Shown here: in pieces, positions 7,395 to 14,120 of the stretch
Position numbering within the stretch: the first letter of the stretch is position 1
Layout of the letters: every line of letters begins with the position of its first letter
Assembly (NCBI GenBank): GCA_019418195.1
Contig: DYCJ01000004.1
Location: 7,995 to 25,273, forward strand
Direction: 5' to 3'
From: Clostridiales bacterium
GTDB taxonomy: Bacteria > Bacillota > Clostridia > Lachnospirales > Lachnospiraceae
DNA: 17,279 nt
Made by a program: the position numbers and the translations under genes
The notes under the pieces: generated by a model
The model's database searches: none
The model's input: only the letters and a program-made list of their open reading frames with translations
What the model was told of the DNA's origin: nothing

Positions 7395-8543
7395 ATGGTA
7401 CATTTCGGAAAAAAGGCTGCGGTACTGACAGCAGCGGGAGTCCTTGCGGCGACTGCTGTGACCGGATGCAGCGGTTCGATCAATACAGATGCGGTCGTTG
7501 CCACAGTAGGTGATGACGAGATCAGCCTCGGAGTGGCAAACTTCTATGCGAGGATGACGCAGGGACAATATGAGACTTATTATGCAAGTATGATGGGGAC
7601 TACCGGAGATGCTATGTGGACCCAGGAAGCCGGCGAAGATCAGACATATGAGGAATCGGTCAAGGACGGCCTTTTAGAAAATCTGGAGAATATGTATCTT
7701 ATATCACAGCATGCGGCAGATTATGAAGTGTCTCTGACTGAGGAGGAAGAAGATGCCATTGCAGAGGCTGCAGCACAGTTTGATGAAGATAATACGGACG
7801 AAGCGAAGGAAACCGTATCCGGATACCGCAAGGATATTGAAGAATTTCTCAGACTTGCAACGATACAGACAAAGATGGACAGCAAGATGAGAGAGGGCGT
7901 GGACGAGGAAGTATCTGATGAAGAAGCTGCACAGAAAGCAATGCAATACGTCTTTTTCTCATATACGACTACGGATGACTCCGGTAATACCACAGAGCTT
8001 ACTGATGAAGAGAAAGAGAGCCTGAAGACAGATGCCCAGTCACTTGTGGACAGAGTAAATGCAGGCGAAGATATCTCCACTGTTGCAGAGGAATTTGGTC
8101 AGACAGCATACGACCTGACATTTGATTCGGAAAGTACAAGCCCGAATGAGGATCTGATCGCTGCGGTTGACGCTTTTGATACGGAAGGACAGGTGACAGA
8201 TGTCATTGAGGCTGATGACGGACTCTATGTAGGACGGCTTACGAGCCTTCTGGACCGTGATGCGACGGATCAGAAGAAAGAGACGATCATTGAGGAACGC
8301 AGGCAGGAACAGTATGATTCACTTCTGGAAGAGTGGAGAAATGACACGGATATCCAGGTGGATGAGAAAGTCTGGGATAAGGTTGACTTTGAAGATACCG
8401 GAGTGACGATCATCACTTCCGAGACAGAGGAGGAGACTGCGACAGACGAGGACAGCACGGAAGATACAACGGAAGGAAGCAGCGAGAGTACGGATGACAG
8501 CAGTGAAGATTCGTCTGTATCAGAAGACAGTGCTTCCGAATAA
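7395..8543 (+). CDS. SurA/PrsA-like foldase-type lipoprotein
   Basis: A 382-residue exported lipoprotein. It has a signal peptide with a lipobox (VTGC, Cys25), so it should be anchored outside the membrane. The segment VVATVGDDEISLGVANFYARM is typical of the SurA N-terminal domain, and long helices follow. A region from about 175 to 305 (VSDEEAAQKAMQYVFF ... VTDVIEADDGLYVGRL) sits where PrsA has its parvulin PPIase domain and keeps its beginning and end, but the characteristic middle is not clear, so isomerase activity is doubtful. The last 40 or so residues are almost only Ser, Thr, Asp and Glu with no Lys or Arg. By analogy it would help exported proteins fold. GAGGAGG (7382-7388) sets the start at ATG 7395. 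It has its own promoter and terminator and is monocistronic. Confidence 0.85.
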   Translation: MVHFGKKAAVLTAAGVLAATAVTGCSGSINTDAVVATVGDDEISLGVANFYARMTQGQYETYYASMMGTTGDAMWTQEAGEDQTYEESVKDGLLENLENMYLISQHAADYEVSLTEEEEDAIAEAAAQFDEDNTDEAKETVSGYRKDIEEFLRLATIQTKMDSKMREGVDEEVSDEEAAQKAMQYVFFSYTTTDDSGNTTELTDEEKESLKTDAQSLVDRVNAGEDISTVAEEFGQTAYDLTFDSESTSPNEDLIAAVDAFDTEGQVTDVIEADDGLYVGRLTSLLDRDATDQKKETIIEERRQEQYDSLLEEWRNDTDIQVDEKVWDKVDFEDTGVTIITSETEEETATDEDSTEDTTEGSSESTDDSSEDSSVSEDSASE

Positions 8544-8560
8544 GAGAATACGCATAAAAA

Positions 8561-8590
8561 AACAGTGGCCGTTTTGCGGTCACTGTTTTT
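8561..8590. terminator. bidirectional rho-independent terminator
   Basis: A 10-bp stem with one G-T pair (8561-8570 with 8578-8587) and a 7-base loop. It has T residues to 8590 on the plus strand and a run of A residues (8555-8562) that gives a T tract on the minus strand. It lies between the convergent lipoprotein and cytidylate-kinase-like genes and can end both transcripts. Confidence 0.88.
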
Positions 8591-8604
8591 CTGCAGATAC
8601 GGGA

Positions 8605-9090
8605 TCAGATATATTCCAGTTTTTCAAAATAGTGCATCAGAATATCTGCGCAGTTTTCAACGCCCAATTCGGATGTATCGAGGATCATATGATAATCATT
8701 TACATCACCCCAGGTTTTTCCTGTATGTTCATAATAATAGGCAGCTCTTTCTTCATCAGTCGTCTCCACTTTTTCCTTTGCTTCGTCATAGCTTAAGTTT
8801 TCCTTATCCATGATCCTGTGGATGCGGTCTTCTTTGTCCGCGCATACGAAGATGTTCAGGACATTCATTCTGTCTTTCAGGATATCAGAAGCGCAGCGGC
8901 CAAGGATGATGCACGGCTTTTCCGCCAGTCTGCGTATAGCCTCAGCTTCGTTTTCGTACATATGGTCATTCAGTTTCTGCTCAATGTACGCCTTGTCATA
9001 TACAGGGATATGAAGCTGTTCGGAAAGTTCTTTTGCGATGATACTTGCACCGGTTCCGAAACGGCGGCTCATGGTGATTACTAATTTCAT
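8605..9090 (-). CDS. short cytidylate-kinase-like family protein
   Basis: A 161-residue protein with the pattern of the cytidylate kinase-like family (Cytidylate_kin2) common in Clostridia: ITMSRRFGTGASIIAKELSEQL at the P-loop, IPVYDKAYIE, AIRRLAEKPCIILGRCASDIL, a VFVCADKEDRI-like stretch (NIFVCADKEDRIHRIM), and YYYEHTGKTWGDVNDYHMILDTSELG. The family P-loop usually reads GRxFGSGG; here it is SRRFGTGA. Relatives as I recall them are about 200 residues; the missing part is the helical stretch between the YDK segment and the RELAEK-like helix (around residue 45), where a nucleotide-acceptor region would be expected. Substrate and activity are unknown. GGAGGAG lies about 7 bases upstream of the start at 9090. 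It follows the flavoprotein gene after 42 bases with no terminator, so the two are probably one transcript. Confidence 0.8.
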   Translation of the reverse strand: MKLVITMSRRFGTGASIIAKELSEQLHIPVYDKAYIEQKLNDHMYENEAEAIRRLAEKPCIILGRCASDILKDRMNVLNIFVCADKEDRIHRIMDKENLSYDEAKEKVETTDEERAAYYYEHTGKTWGDVNDYHMILDTSELGVENCADILMHYFEKLEYI

Positions 9091-9132
9091 AAGAACTCCT
9101 CCTTTGTATTTACAAAAATCAGATACCTGTTA

Positions 9133-10335
9133 TTATAACACTTCTTCTGCGATTTGTCTGCCGAGAGATTTTAATTCTTCCATCTGGGCATCTTTTACGG
9201 AAGATCTGATCGTGACATTTGCCACCATCAGAGACATATCTTTCATCTCGCTGATCTTTGTGCTGATGAGTTTCGTGCTCTGCGGCGCCCAGCTTCCGTT
9301 TCCAAGAACGGCTATCGTACGGTTTTTGAGTGCGAGAGCCTTCATATCTTCAAGATAATTGTCCATCAGCGGATAGATGCCATTATTATATGTAGGTGCT
9401 GCAAGTACGATATGGCTGTACTTGAAACTGTCCGCGATCAGCCCGGAGACATGTGTTTTGGAGATATTGTGCATACAGATATTTTTGACTCCTTCATCGG
9501 CGAGGATGGAAGCAAGGATCTCCGCCATATTCTCTGTGTTGCCGTACATGGATGCATATGCGATCATGACGCCTTTTTCTTCCGGCTCATATCTGCTCCA
9601 TTTGTCATATTTGCCGATGATGTAATCCAGATTTGTTCTCCAGACCGGTCCGTGGAGCGGGCAGAGCATCTGAATGTCAAGGCCGGCAGCTTTCTTCAGG
9701 ACACTCTGTACCTGCATGCCGTATTTTCCGACAATATTCGTATAGTAACGGCGGGCTTCATCGAGCCAGTCACGGTCAAAATCCACTTCGTCATTAAAAA
9801 TGTTGCCGTTTAATGCCTTAAATGTACCGAATGCATCGGCACAGAACAGGATTTTGTCTGTCTCGTCGTAAGTCATCATGACTTCCGGCCAGTGTACCAT
9901 AGGAGCCATTACGAAGTGAAGGGTATGTTTTCCTGAAGAGAATGTATCCCCCTCTTTAACGGTGATCATTTTCCCTTCCAGATCGAATCCGAAGAACTGG
10001 TCGATCATGGGGAATGTCTTTGCGTTGCCGATGATCTGAATATCCGGATAGCGCAGGACCAGTTCGTCGATCATAGCGCAGTGATCCGGCTCCATATGAT
10101 TTACGATCAGATAGTCGAGCGGTCTCCCATTAAGGACTGCCTGTACATTTTCTAAAAACTGACGTCCGACAGCATAATCAGCAGAATCAAAAAGAACAGT
10201 CTTCTCATCGAGGAGAAGATAGGAATTATATGAAACTCCGTCAGTGAGCGGGAAGATATTCTCGAACAGCTCAATGCGCCGGTCGTTTGCCCCCACCCAG
10301 TACAAATCTTCTGTTACTTTTCTGAAACAGTGCAT
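9133..10335 (-). CDS. fprA: A-type flavoprotein (flavodiiron O2/NO reductase, FprA-like)
   Basis: A 400-residue cytoplasmic enzyme with an N-terminal metallo-beta-lactamase-like diiron domain and a C-terminal flavodoxin domain. The diiron ligands are all visible: His80, Glu82, Asp84 and His85 (NHMEPDHC), His148 (MVHWPEVMM), Asp167 (FCADAFG) and His228 (CPLHGPVW). The FMN phosphate loop is ASMYGNTE (261-268), and APTYNNGIYP and LGNGSW form further flavin contacts. Family members reduce oxygen to water and/or nitric oxide to N2O in anaerobes. There is no C-terminal rubredoxin or flavin reductase domain, so electrons must come from a separate rubredoxin or partner. AAGGAGG lies 8 bases upstream of ATG 10335. 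It is first in a minus-strand pair with the cytidylate-kinase-like gene and divergent from a Spx/ArsC-like gene. Confidence 0.95.
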   Translation of the reverse strand: MHCFRKVTEDLYWVGANDRRIELFENIFPLTDGVSYNSYLLLDEKTVLFDSADYAVGRQFLENVQAVLNGRPLDYLIVNHMEPDHCAMIDELVLRYPDIQIIGNAKTFPMIDQFFGFDLEGKMITVKEGDTFSSGKHTLHFVMAPMVHWPEVMMTYDETDKILFCADAFGTFKALNGNIFNDEVDFDRDWLDEARRYYTNIVGKYGMQVQSVLKKAAGLDIQMLCPLHGPVWRTNLDYIIGKYDKWSRYEPEEKGVMIAYASMYGNTENMAEILASILADEGVKNICMHNISKTHVSGLIADSFKYSHIVLAAPTYNNGIYPLMDNYLEDMKALALKNRTIAVLGNGSWAPQSTKLISTKISEMKDMSLMVANVTIRSSVKDAQMEELKSLGRQIAEEVL

Positions 10336-10402
10336 GAAAAATTCCTCCTTGTAAAAAAATGATCATGAGATTGTGAATGAATAAACAAATGTCAACGATT
10401 CT

Positions 10403-10430
10403 ATTCTACCATAAAAGATAAAATTCGCAA
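10403..10430 (-). promoter_or_regulatory. sigma-A promoter of the flavoprotein gene, extended -10
   Basis: Read on the minus strand: TTGCGA (10425-10430), a 16-base spacer and TAGAAT (10403-10408) preceded by TGG, i.e. an extended -10 (TGnTAGAAT). It starts transcription about 60 bases before ATG 10335. Confidence 0.65.
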
Positions 10431-10438
10431 TATGCGTA

Positions 10439-10467
10439 TTTATTTTCATGCAAGGAACTGATATCAT
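10439..10467 (+). promoter_or_regulatory. possible promoter of the Spx/ArsC-like gene
   Basis: TATCAT (10462-10467) is preceded by TGA, an extended -10 (TGnTATCAT). The -35 at 17 bases upstream (TTTATT, 10439-10444) is weak. It would lie back to back with the flavoprotein promoter, only 8 bases between the two -35 boxes. Confidence 0.35.
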
Positions 10468-10473
10468 TTAAGC

Positions 10474-10527
10474 ACAGGCTTTATTTCTACGTTGACGCGC
10501 CCACACAAGTAAAAAGATCAAGCCTGT
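10474..10527 (+). repeat. inverted repeat in the leader of the Spx/ArsC-like gene
   Basis: ACAGGCTT (10474-10481) and AAGCCTGT (10520-10527) are perfect 8-bp arms 38 bases apart. If the promoter upstream is right, the left arm begins at the transcript start. It may be a leader stem or chance; no T run follows, so it is not a terminator. Confidence 0.4.
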
Positions 10528-10554
10528 AAATTCCAGAAGAGAAAGGTGAGTAAA

Positions 10555-10902
10555 ATGTTATTTGTATGTTATCCGAAATGCAGTACATGTATGAAGGCAA
10601 AAAAATGGCTCGAAGAAAATGGAAAAGAGTATGAGATGCGGGATATCAAAACAGAAAATCCGACAGAGGAAGAACTTTCGGACTGGTGGAAAAAGAGCGG
10701 ACTGCCTCTGAAGAGATTTTTTAATACAAGTGGAAACTTGTATAAGGAAATGAAACTGAAAGATAAACTTCCGGAAATGAGTGAAGAAGAACAGATCCGC
10801 CTGCTCTCCACTGACGGCATGCTCGTAAAGCGCCCGATTCTTGTTGATGGCGATAATGTCCTTGTGGGATTCCGCCAGAAAGAATGGGAAGAAAATATTT
10901 AA
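10555..10902 (+). CDS. Spx/ArsC-like thioredoxin-fold protein
   Basis: A 115-residue protein of the ArsC/Spx/YffB family. It begins LFVCYPKCSTCMKAKKWLEENG with a CxxC pair (Cys9, Cys12), then DIKTENPTEEEL, GLPLKRFFNTSGNLYKEM and GMLVKRPILVDG with the conserved Arg93 and cis-Pro motif. Spx proteins use CxxC as a redox switch and bind the RNA polymerase alpha subunit; ArsC-type members reduce arsenate through the first cysteine. The sequence does not settle which role applies, and no arsenic resistance genes are nearby. GAAAGG (10541-10546) is 8 bases before ATG 10555; a GTG at 10546 overlaps that site and is not used. It is divergent from the flavoprotein and directly upstream of the copper operon, with no terminator seen between. 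Confidence 0.85.
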   Translation: MLFVCYPKCSTCMKAKKWLEENGKEYEMRDIKTENPTEEELSDWWKKSGLPLKRFFNTSGNLYKEMKLKDKLPEMSEEEQIRLLSTDGMLVKRPILVDGDNVLVGFRQKEWEENI

Positions 10903-10918
10903 AAAATGAAATTTATGC

Positions 10919-10947
10919 TTGCATAATACCCCTAAAGGGTATATACT
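10919..10947 (+). promoter_or_regulatory. copper operon promoter (csoR-copA)
   Basis: TTGCAT (10919-10924) and TATACT (10942-10947) with a 17-base spacer, a good sigma-A match. The first CsoR-type palindrome fills the spacer and touches the -10, so a bound repressor would block RNA polymerase. Start of transcription is expected near 10954. Confidence 0.75.
10926..10942. promoter_or_regulatory. CsoR-type operator 1
   Basis: ATACCC-CTAAA-GGGTAT is a perfect 6-bp inverted repeat with 5 central bases. This matches the G-tract pseudo-palindrome (TACCC...GGGTA) bound by copper-sensing CsoR proteins, and the csoR gene itself follows. Binding is inferred. Confidence 0.8.
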
Positions 10948-10962
10948 CTCATTGTAAGAGGA

Positions 10963-10979
10963 ATACCCTTTGGGGGTTT
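10963..10979. promoter_or_regulatory. CsoR-type operator 2
   Basis: ATACCC-TTTGG-GGGTTT has the same architecture as operator 1 with one arm mismatch. It starts exactly 37 bases further on and lies just after the expected transcript start. Confidence 0.65.
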
Positions 10980-11022
10980 ATTTTTATAGAGGATACTTTA
11001 ATCGAAAGGAGAATGGAAAACT

Positions 11023-11337
11023 ATGGAAGAAACAAATAAAGTCTGTCCGGCATGCAAACACAGGACAAAGGAACGGACCGAGAAAGAGAGAAAAGACATG
11101 CTCAACCGTCTGAGCCGTATCGAGGGTCAGGTAAGAGGTATCAAAAAAATGGTTGAAAATGATGTGTACTGTCCGGATATCCTGATCCAGGTGTCGGCGG
11201 TCAATGCAGCACTCAACAGTTTTAATAAAGTACTTCTGGCAGAGCATATCCGTTCCTGTGTCGCGGAGGACATCAGAGAAGGAAAGGAAGAGACGATAGA
11301 CGAGCTTGTACTTGTCCTTCAGAAATTAATGAAATAG
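11023..11337 (+). CDS. csoR: copper-sensing transcriptional repressor CsoR
   Basis: A 104-residue all-helical repressor that releases DNA on binding Cu(I). The DNA-facing helix reads [18 protein letters not shown], and the Cu(I) ligand set Cys-His-Cys is Cys50 (DVYCPDIL), His75 and Cys79 (AEHIRSC). This set separates CsoR from the formaldehyde sensor FrmR and the persulfide sensor CstR. An N-terminal extension carries another Cys pair and a His (CPACKH, residues 8-13), which is not part of the classical site. AAGGAGA (11006-11012) is 10 bases before ATG 11023. It is the first gene of the operon, and its stop codon overlaps the ribosome site of copA (TAGGAGG). Autoregulation is expected from the two palindromes upstream. 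Confidence 0.95.
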   Translation: MEETNKVCPACKHRTKERTEKERKDMLNRLSRIEGQVRGIKKMVENDVYCPDILIQVSAVNAALNSFNKVLLAEHIRSCVAEDIREGKEETIDELVLVLQKLMK

Positions 11338-11348
11338 GAGGAATCAAT

Positions 11349-13886
11349 ATGGAACAATACAACGTGACAGGCATGAGCTGTGCTGCCTGCAGCGCCCGTG
11401 TAGAGAAAGCGGTCTCAAAAGTTCCGGGCGTGACATCCTGTTCCGTGAGTCTTCTGACAAACTCTATGGGAGTGGAAGGGACCGCTTCCCCGGCAGATAT
11501 CATCGCTGCAGTTGAAGGGGCGGGATACGGAGCGTCCGAAAAGGGAGCGGAACACAGTGCAGGTAAAGCAGGAAGCGCAGGAATGTCCATTGCTGAGGCG
11601 GAAGATTCGTTAAAAGACAGGGAGACGCCGAAGATGAAGAGAAGGCTGATCGCTTCTCTGTGTTTCCTGATCCCGCTGATGTATTTCTCCATGGGACATA
11701 TGATGTGGAACTGGCCGGTTCCGGCATTCCTGGAAGGAAATCATGTGGCCATGGGCCTGTTCCAGCTTCTGCTGACGACAGCCGTTATGGTGATCAACCA
11801 GAAGTTTTTTATCAGTGGATTTAAAGGGCTGATCCACAGGGCTCCGAACATGGATACTCTCGTAGCCCTGGGAGCCGGAGCTTCTTACGGCTACAGCCTC
11901 TACGCACTTTTTGCCATGACAGATGCACAGATACAGGGGAATATGGCGGGTGTAATGTCCTATATGCATGAATTTTACTTCGAGTCAGCCGCCATGATCC
12001 TGACGTTGATCACGGTAGGAAAGATGCTGGAGGCAAGATCAAAAGGAAAGACCACGGATGCCCTGAAAAGTCTGATGAAACTGGCTCCGAAGACGGCTGC
12101 GGTGATAAGAAACGGCGTGGAGGAGGAAGTCTCCATCGATCAGGTGAGAAAAGGTGACGTGTTCGTTGTAAGGCCGGGTGAGAATATCCCGGTGGACGGA
12201 ATCGTGCTGGAAGGAACCAGTGCAGTCAATGAATCTGCGCTGACCGGGGAGAGTATTCCTGTGGATAAAAATGAGGGCGACGCTGTTTCAGCGGCCACGT
12301 TAAATCAGTCCGGTTTCCTGCGCTGCGAGGCTACACGTGTAGGGGAGGATACAACACTCTCGCAGATCATTCAGATGGTGAGTGACGCCGCGGCAACAAA
12401 AGCTCCCATTGCGAAAGTCGCTGACCGTGTTTCCGGTGTATTTGTACCGGCGGTGATCGCCATTGCATTGGTGACCATTGTCGTCTGGCTTATTGCGGGA
12501 CAGACAGCGGGGTTTGCACTTGCAAGAGGGATTTCCGTGCTGGTCATCAGCTGTCCGTGTGCGCTGGGACTTGCGACACCTGTAGCGATCATGGTAGGAA
12601 ACGGTATGGGCGCAAAGAACGGAATCATGTTTAAGACCGCGGTCTCTCTGGAAGAGACAGGAAAGACACAGATCGTTGCCTTAGATAAGACCGGTACGAT
12701 CACAAGCGGCGAGCCGCGAGTGACGGACATGATCCCGGCTGATGGTGTGACAGAGGAAGAACTGCTGTCCTGGGCATATGTCCTGGAGAAGAAGAGCGAA
12801 CATCCGCTGGCACATGCCATTCTTGTAAAGGCAGCGGAGCAGGGGGCAGATACCGGAGCTGAGACAGAAGATTTCCGGGCAGTAGCAGGAAACGGACTGT
12901 CGGGGAAAATTGACGGTGTGCCTCTCTGCGGCGGTAACCTGAAGTTTATCAGTGAATATGCAGAGATTTCCGATGAGGTCAGGCAGAAAGCAGAGACGCT
13001 TGCAGGAGAAGGAAAGACTCCGCTGTTTTTCAGCAGAAACGGAAAACTTGCCGGCATCATTGCAGTAGCGGACGTGATCAAAGAGGACAGCCCGCAGGCA
13101 GTAAAAGAATTGCAGAATATGGGAATCCATGTTGTCATGCTGACTGGCGACAATGAGCGTACGGCAAAAGCCATCGGTGCCCAGGCGGGCGTTGATGAAG
13201 TGATCGCAGGAGTACTGCCGGAAGGCAAAGAAAGCGTGATCCGTTCCCTGAAACGGAAAGGAAAAGTCGCTATGGTAGGCGACGGCATCAATGATGCGCC
13301 GGCTCTTACAAGGGCAGATATGGGAATTGCCATTGGGGCGGGCACGGACATTGCCATTGACGCAGCGGATGTAGTTCTTATGAAGAGCAGACTGAGCGAT
13401 GTGCCCGCAGCGATCCGGCTGAGCCGGGCCACACTGAGAAATATCCATGAGAATCTGTTCTGGGCTTTCTTCTATAATGTAATAGGAATTCCGCTGGCAG
13501 CAGGTGTATGGATCCCGATCTTCGGGTGGCAGTTAAATCCCATGTTCGGGGCGGCGGCGATGAGTCTTTCGAGTTTTTGTGTGGTAAGTAATGCGCTTAG
13601 GCTCAACTGGTTCAAAATGTATGATGCCAGCAGAGATAAGAAAATAAAAATCAAGAAAAAAGAGGAGGAAACAACAATGACAAAGACAATGAAAATTGAA
13701 GGCATGATGTGCGGACACTGTGAGGCAAGAGTAAAAAAGGTCCTGGAAGCGCTTCCGGAAGTGGATGCGGCTGAGGTGAGCCACGAAGCAGGAACGGCGG
13801 TAATTACGTTGAATGCAGGTGTTTCCGACGATGTGCTCAAAAAGGCAGTTGAGGATCAGGATTACAAAGTGCTGGGGATCGAATAG
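11349..13886 (+). CDS. copA: Cu(I)-exporting P1B-type ATPase CopA with N- and C-terminal HMA domains
   Basis: An 845-residue copper pump of the cell membrane. In order: an N-terminal heavy-metal-associated domain (GMSCAAC, Cys11/Cys14), transmembrane helices from about residue 98, the actuator TGES loop ([12 protein letters not shown]), the membrane metal site CPC (402-404), the phosphorylation motif DKTGT (Asp446), the nucleotide site SEHPLAHA (His485), GDGIND (645-649), and last helices with FFYNVIG and MSLSSF, the Cu(I)-type P1B-1 signature. After a Lys-rich linker ([11 protein letters not shown]) the frame runs on into a second HMA domain (GMMCGHC, Cys788/Cys791). That domain has its own internal ribosome site and ATG, listed separately. 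AGGAGG overlapping the csoR stop drives the start at 11349. Many CopA proteins carry N-terminal HMA domains; a C-terminal one is less usual. Confidence 0.96.
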   Translation: MEQYNVTGMSCAACSARVEKAVSKVPGVTSCSVSLLTNSMGVEGTASPADIIAAVEGAGYGASEKGAEHSAGKAGSAGMSIAEAEDSLKDRETPKMKRRLIASLCFLIPLMYFSMGHMMWNWPVPAFLEGNHVAMGLFQLLLTTAVMVINQKFFISGFKGLIHRAPNMDTLVALGAGASYGYSLYALFAMTDAQIQGNMAGVMSYMHEFYFESAAMILTLITVGKMLEARSKGKTTDALKSLMKLAPKTAAVIRNGVEEEVSIDQVRKGDVFVVRPGENIPVDGIVLEGTSAVNESALTGESIPVDKNEGDAVSAATLNQSGFLRCEATRVGEDTTLSQIIQMVSDAAATKAPIAKVADRVSGVFVPAVIAIALVTIVVWLIAGQTAGFALARGISVLVISCPCALGLATPVAIMVGNGMGAKNGIMFKTAVSLEETGKTQIVALDKTGTITSGEPRVTDMIPADGVTEEELLSWAYVLEKKSEHPLAHAILVKAAEQGADTGAETEDFRAVAGNGLSGKIDGVPLCGGNLKFISEYAEISDEVRQKAETLAGEGKTPLFFSRNGKLAGIIAVADVIKEDSPQAVKELQNMGIHVVMLTGDNERTAKAIGAQAGVDEVIAGVLPEGKESVIRSLKRKGKVAMVGDGINDAPALTRADMGIAIGAGTDIAIDAADVVLMKSRLSDVPAAIRLSRATLRNIHENLFWAFFYNVIGIPLAAGVWIPIFGWQLNPMFGAAAMSLSSFCVVSNALRLNWFKMYDASRDKKIKIKKKEEETTMTKTMKIEGMMCGHCEARVKKVLEALPEVDAAEVSHEAGTAVITLNAGVSDDVLKKAVEDQDYKVLGIE
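13662..13668 (+). promoter_or_regulatory. internal Shine-Dalgarno site within copA
   Basis: GAGGAGG lies 8 bases before ATG 13677, in frame with copA. It is as strong as the ribosome sites of the separate genes here. It falls in the linker just before the C-terminal HMA domain, which argues for a real internal start. Confidence 0.7.
13677..13886 (+). CDS. copZ: CopZ-like copper chaperone, nested in frame at the 3' end of copA
   Basis: Starting at ATG 13677 (Met777 of CopA) the frame gives a free 69-residue heavy-metal-associated domain: [20 protein letters not shown] with the metal motif MxCxxC (Cys12, Cys15), then a beta-alpha-beta-beta-alpha-beta pattern ending DYKVLGIE. This is the size and shape of CopZ, a soluble Cu(I) chaperone that passes copper to CopA and CsoR. 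The start is supported by GAGGAGG 8 bases upstream. The same residues are the tail of full-length CopA unless translation or the protein is cut before them, so both forms may exist. No separate copZ is seen in the window. That the free form is made is inference. Confidence 0.7.
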   Translation: MTKTMKIEGMMCGHCEARVKKVLEALPEVDAAEVSHEAGTAVITLNAGVSDDVLKKAVEDQDYKVLGIE

Positions 13887-13904
13887 GCTCCCCGGCCTTT
13901 TTTT
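13871..13904 (+). terminator. rho-independent terminator of the copper operon
   Basis: An 8-bp stem with one T-G pair (GCTGGGGA 13871-13878 with TCCCCGGC 13889-13896), a 10-base loop, then C and seven T (13898-13904). The copA stop codon (13884-13886) lies in the loop. Confidence 0.8.
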
Positions 13905-13946
13905 GTTGTAACAGTTCAGCAATGGCGCGGACTGAACTGTTACAAC
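13905..13946. repeat. 15-bp perfect inverted repeat, unexplained
   Basis: GTTGTAACAGTTCAG (13905-13919) and its exact reverse complement (13932-13946) flank 12 bases. It lies right after the copper operon's T run and 26 bases before the -35 of the next promoter. No T run follows on either strand, so it is not a standard terminator. It could be a dispersed palindromic repeat of the genome, an RNA 3'-end stabiliser or a protein site. Confidence 0.85.
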
Positions 13947-13971
13947 TTGGCAACGGATTTTTTCTGAATTA

Positions 13972-14000
13972 TTGACACACAGGTGTGCAGAGAGTAAAAT
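13972..14000 (+). promoter_or_regulatory. near-consensus sigma-A promoter of the BMP transporter operon
   Basis: TTGACA (13972-13977), 17 bases, TAAAAT (13995-14000). A small palindrome CACAC-AG-GTGTG (13976-13987) overlaps the -35 end and the spacer and could be an operator. Start is expected near 14007, giving a leader of about 114 bases. Confidence 0.8.
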
Positions 14001-14071
14001 ACTAATGAAGCTGTCCGAATACAAAGAAGTTTTCTGAGATGAGGATGGCGTTTTTATTAACAGACATAGTG

Positions 14072-14098
14072 TGTTCCGGGGAAAAGCCGACCGGAACA
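14072..14098 (+). promoter_or_regulatory. leader hairpin before the BMP lipoprotein gene
   Basis: TGTTCCGG (14072-14079) pairs perfectly with CCGGAACA (14091-14098) around an 11-base loop, 22 bases before the start codon and just before the ribosome site. No T run follows. No riboswitch class is recognised. Confidence 0.5.
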
Positions 14099-14120
14099 AC
14101 AGCAGAAAAGGAGGAAAAAT

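Noticed and set aside
12371..13432. 353-codon open frame on the minus strand inside copA
   Set aside because: It is antisense to a region with clear P-type ATPase motifs, has a Ser/Ala/Pro-rich shadow composition and no ribosome site.
14007..14120. Purine riboswitch in the BMP leader
   Set aside because: Transport of nucleosides made this worth looking for, but the conserved loop sequences of the purine riboswitch are absent and only a simple hairpin is visible.
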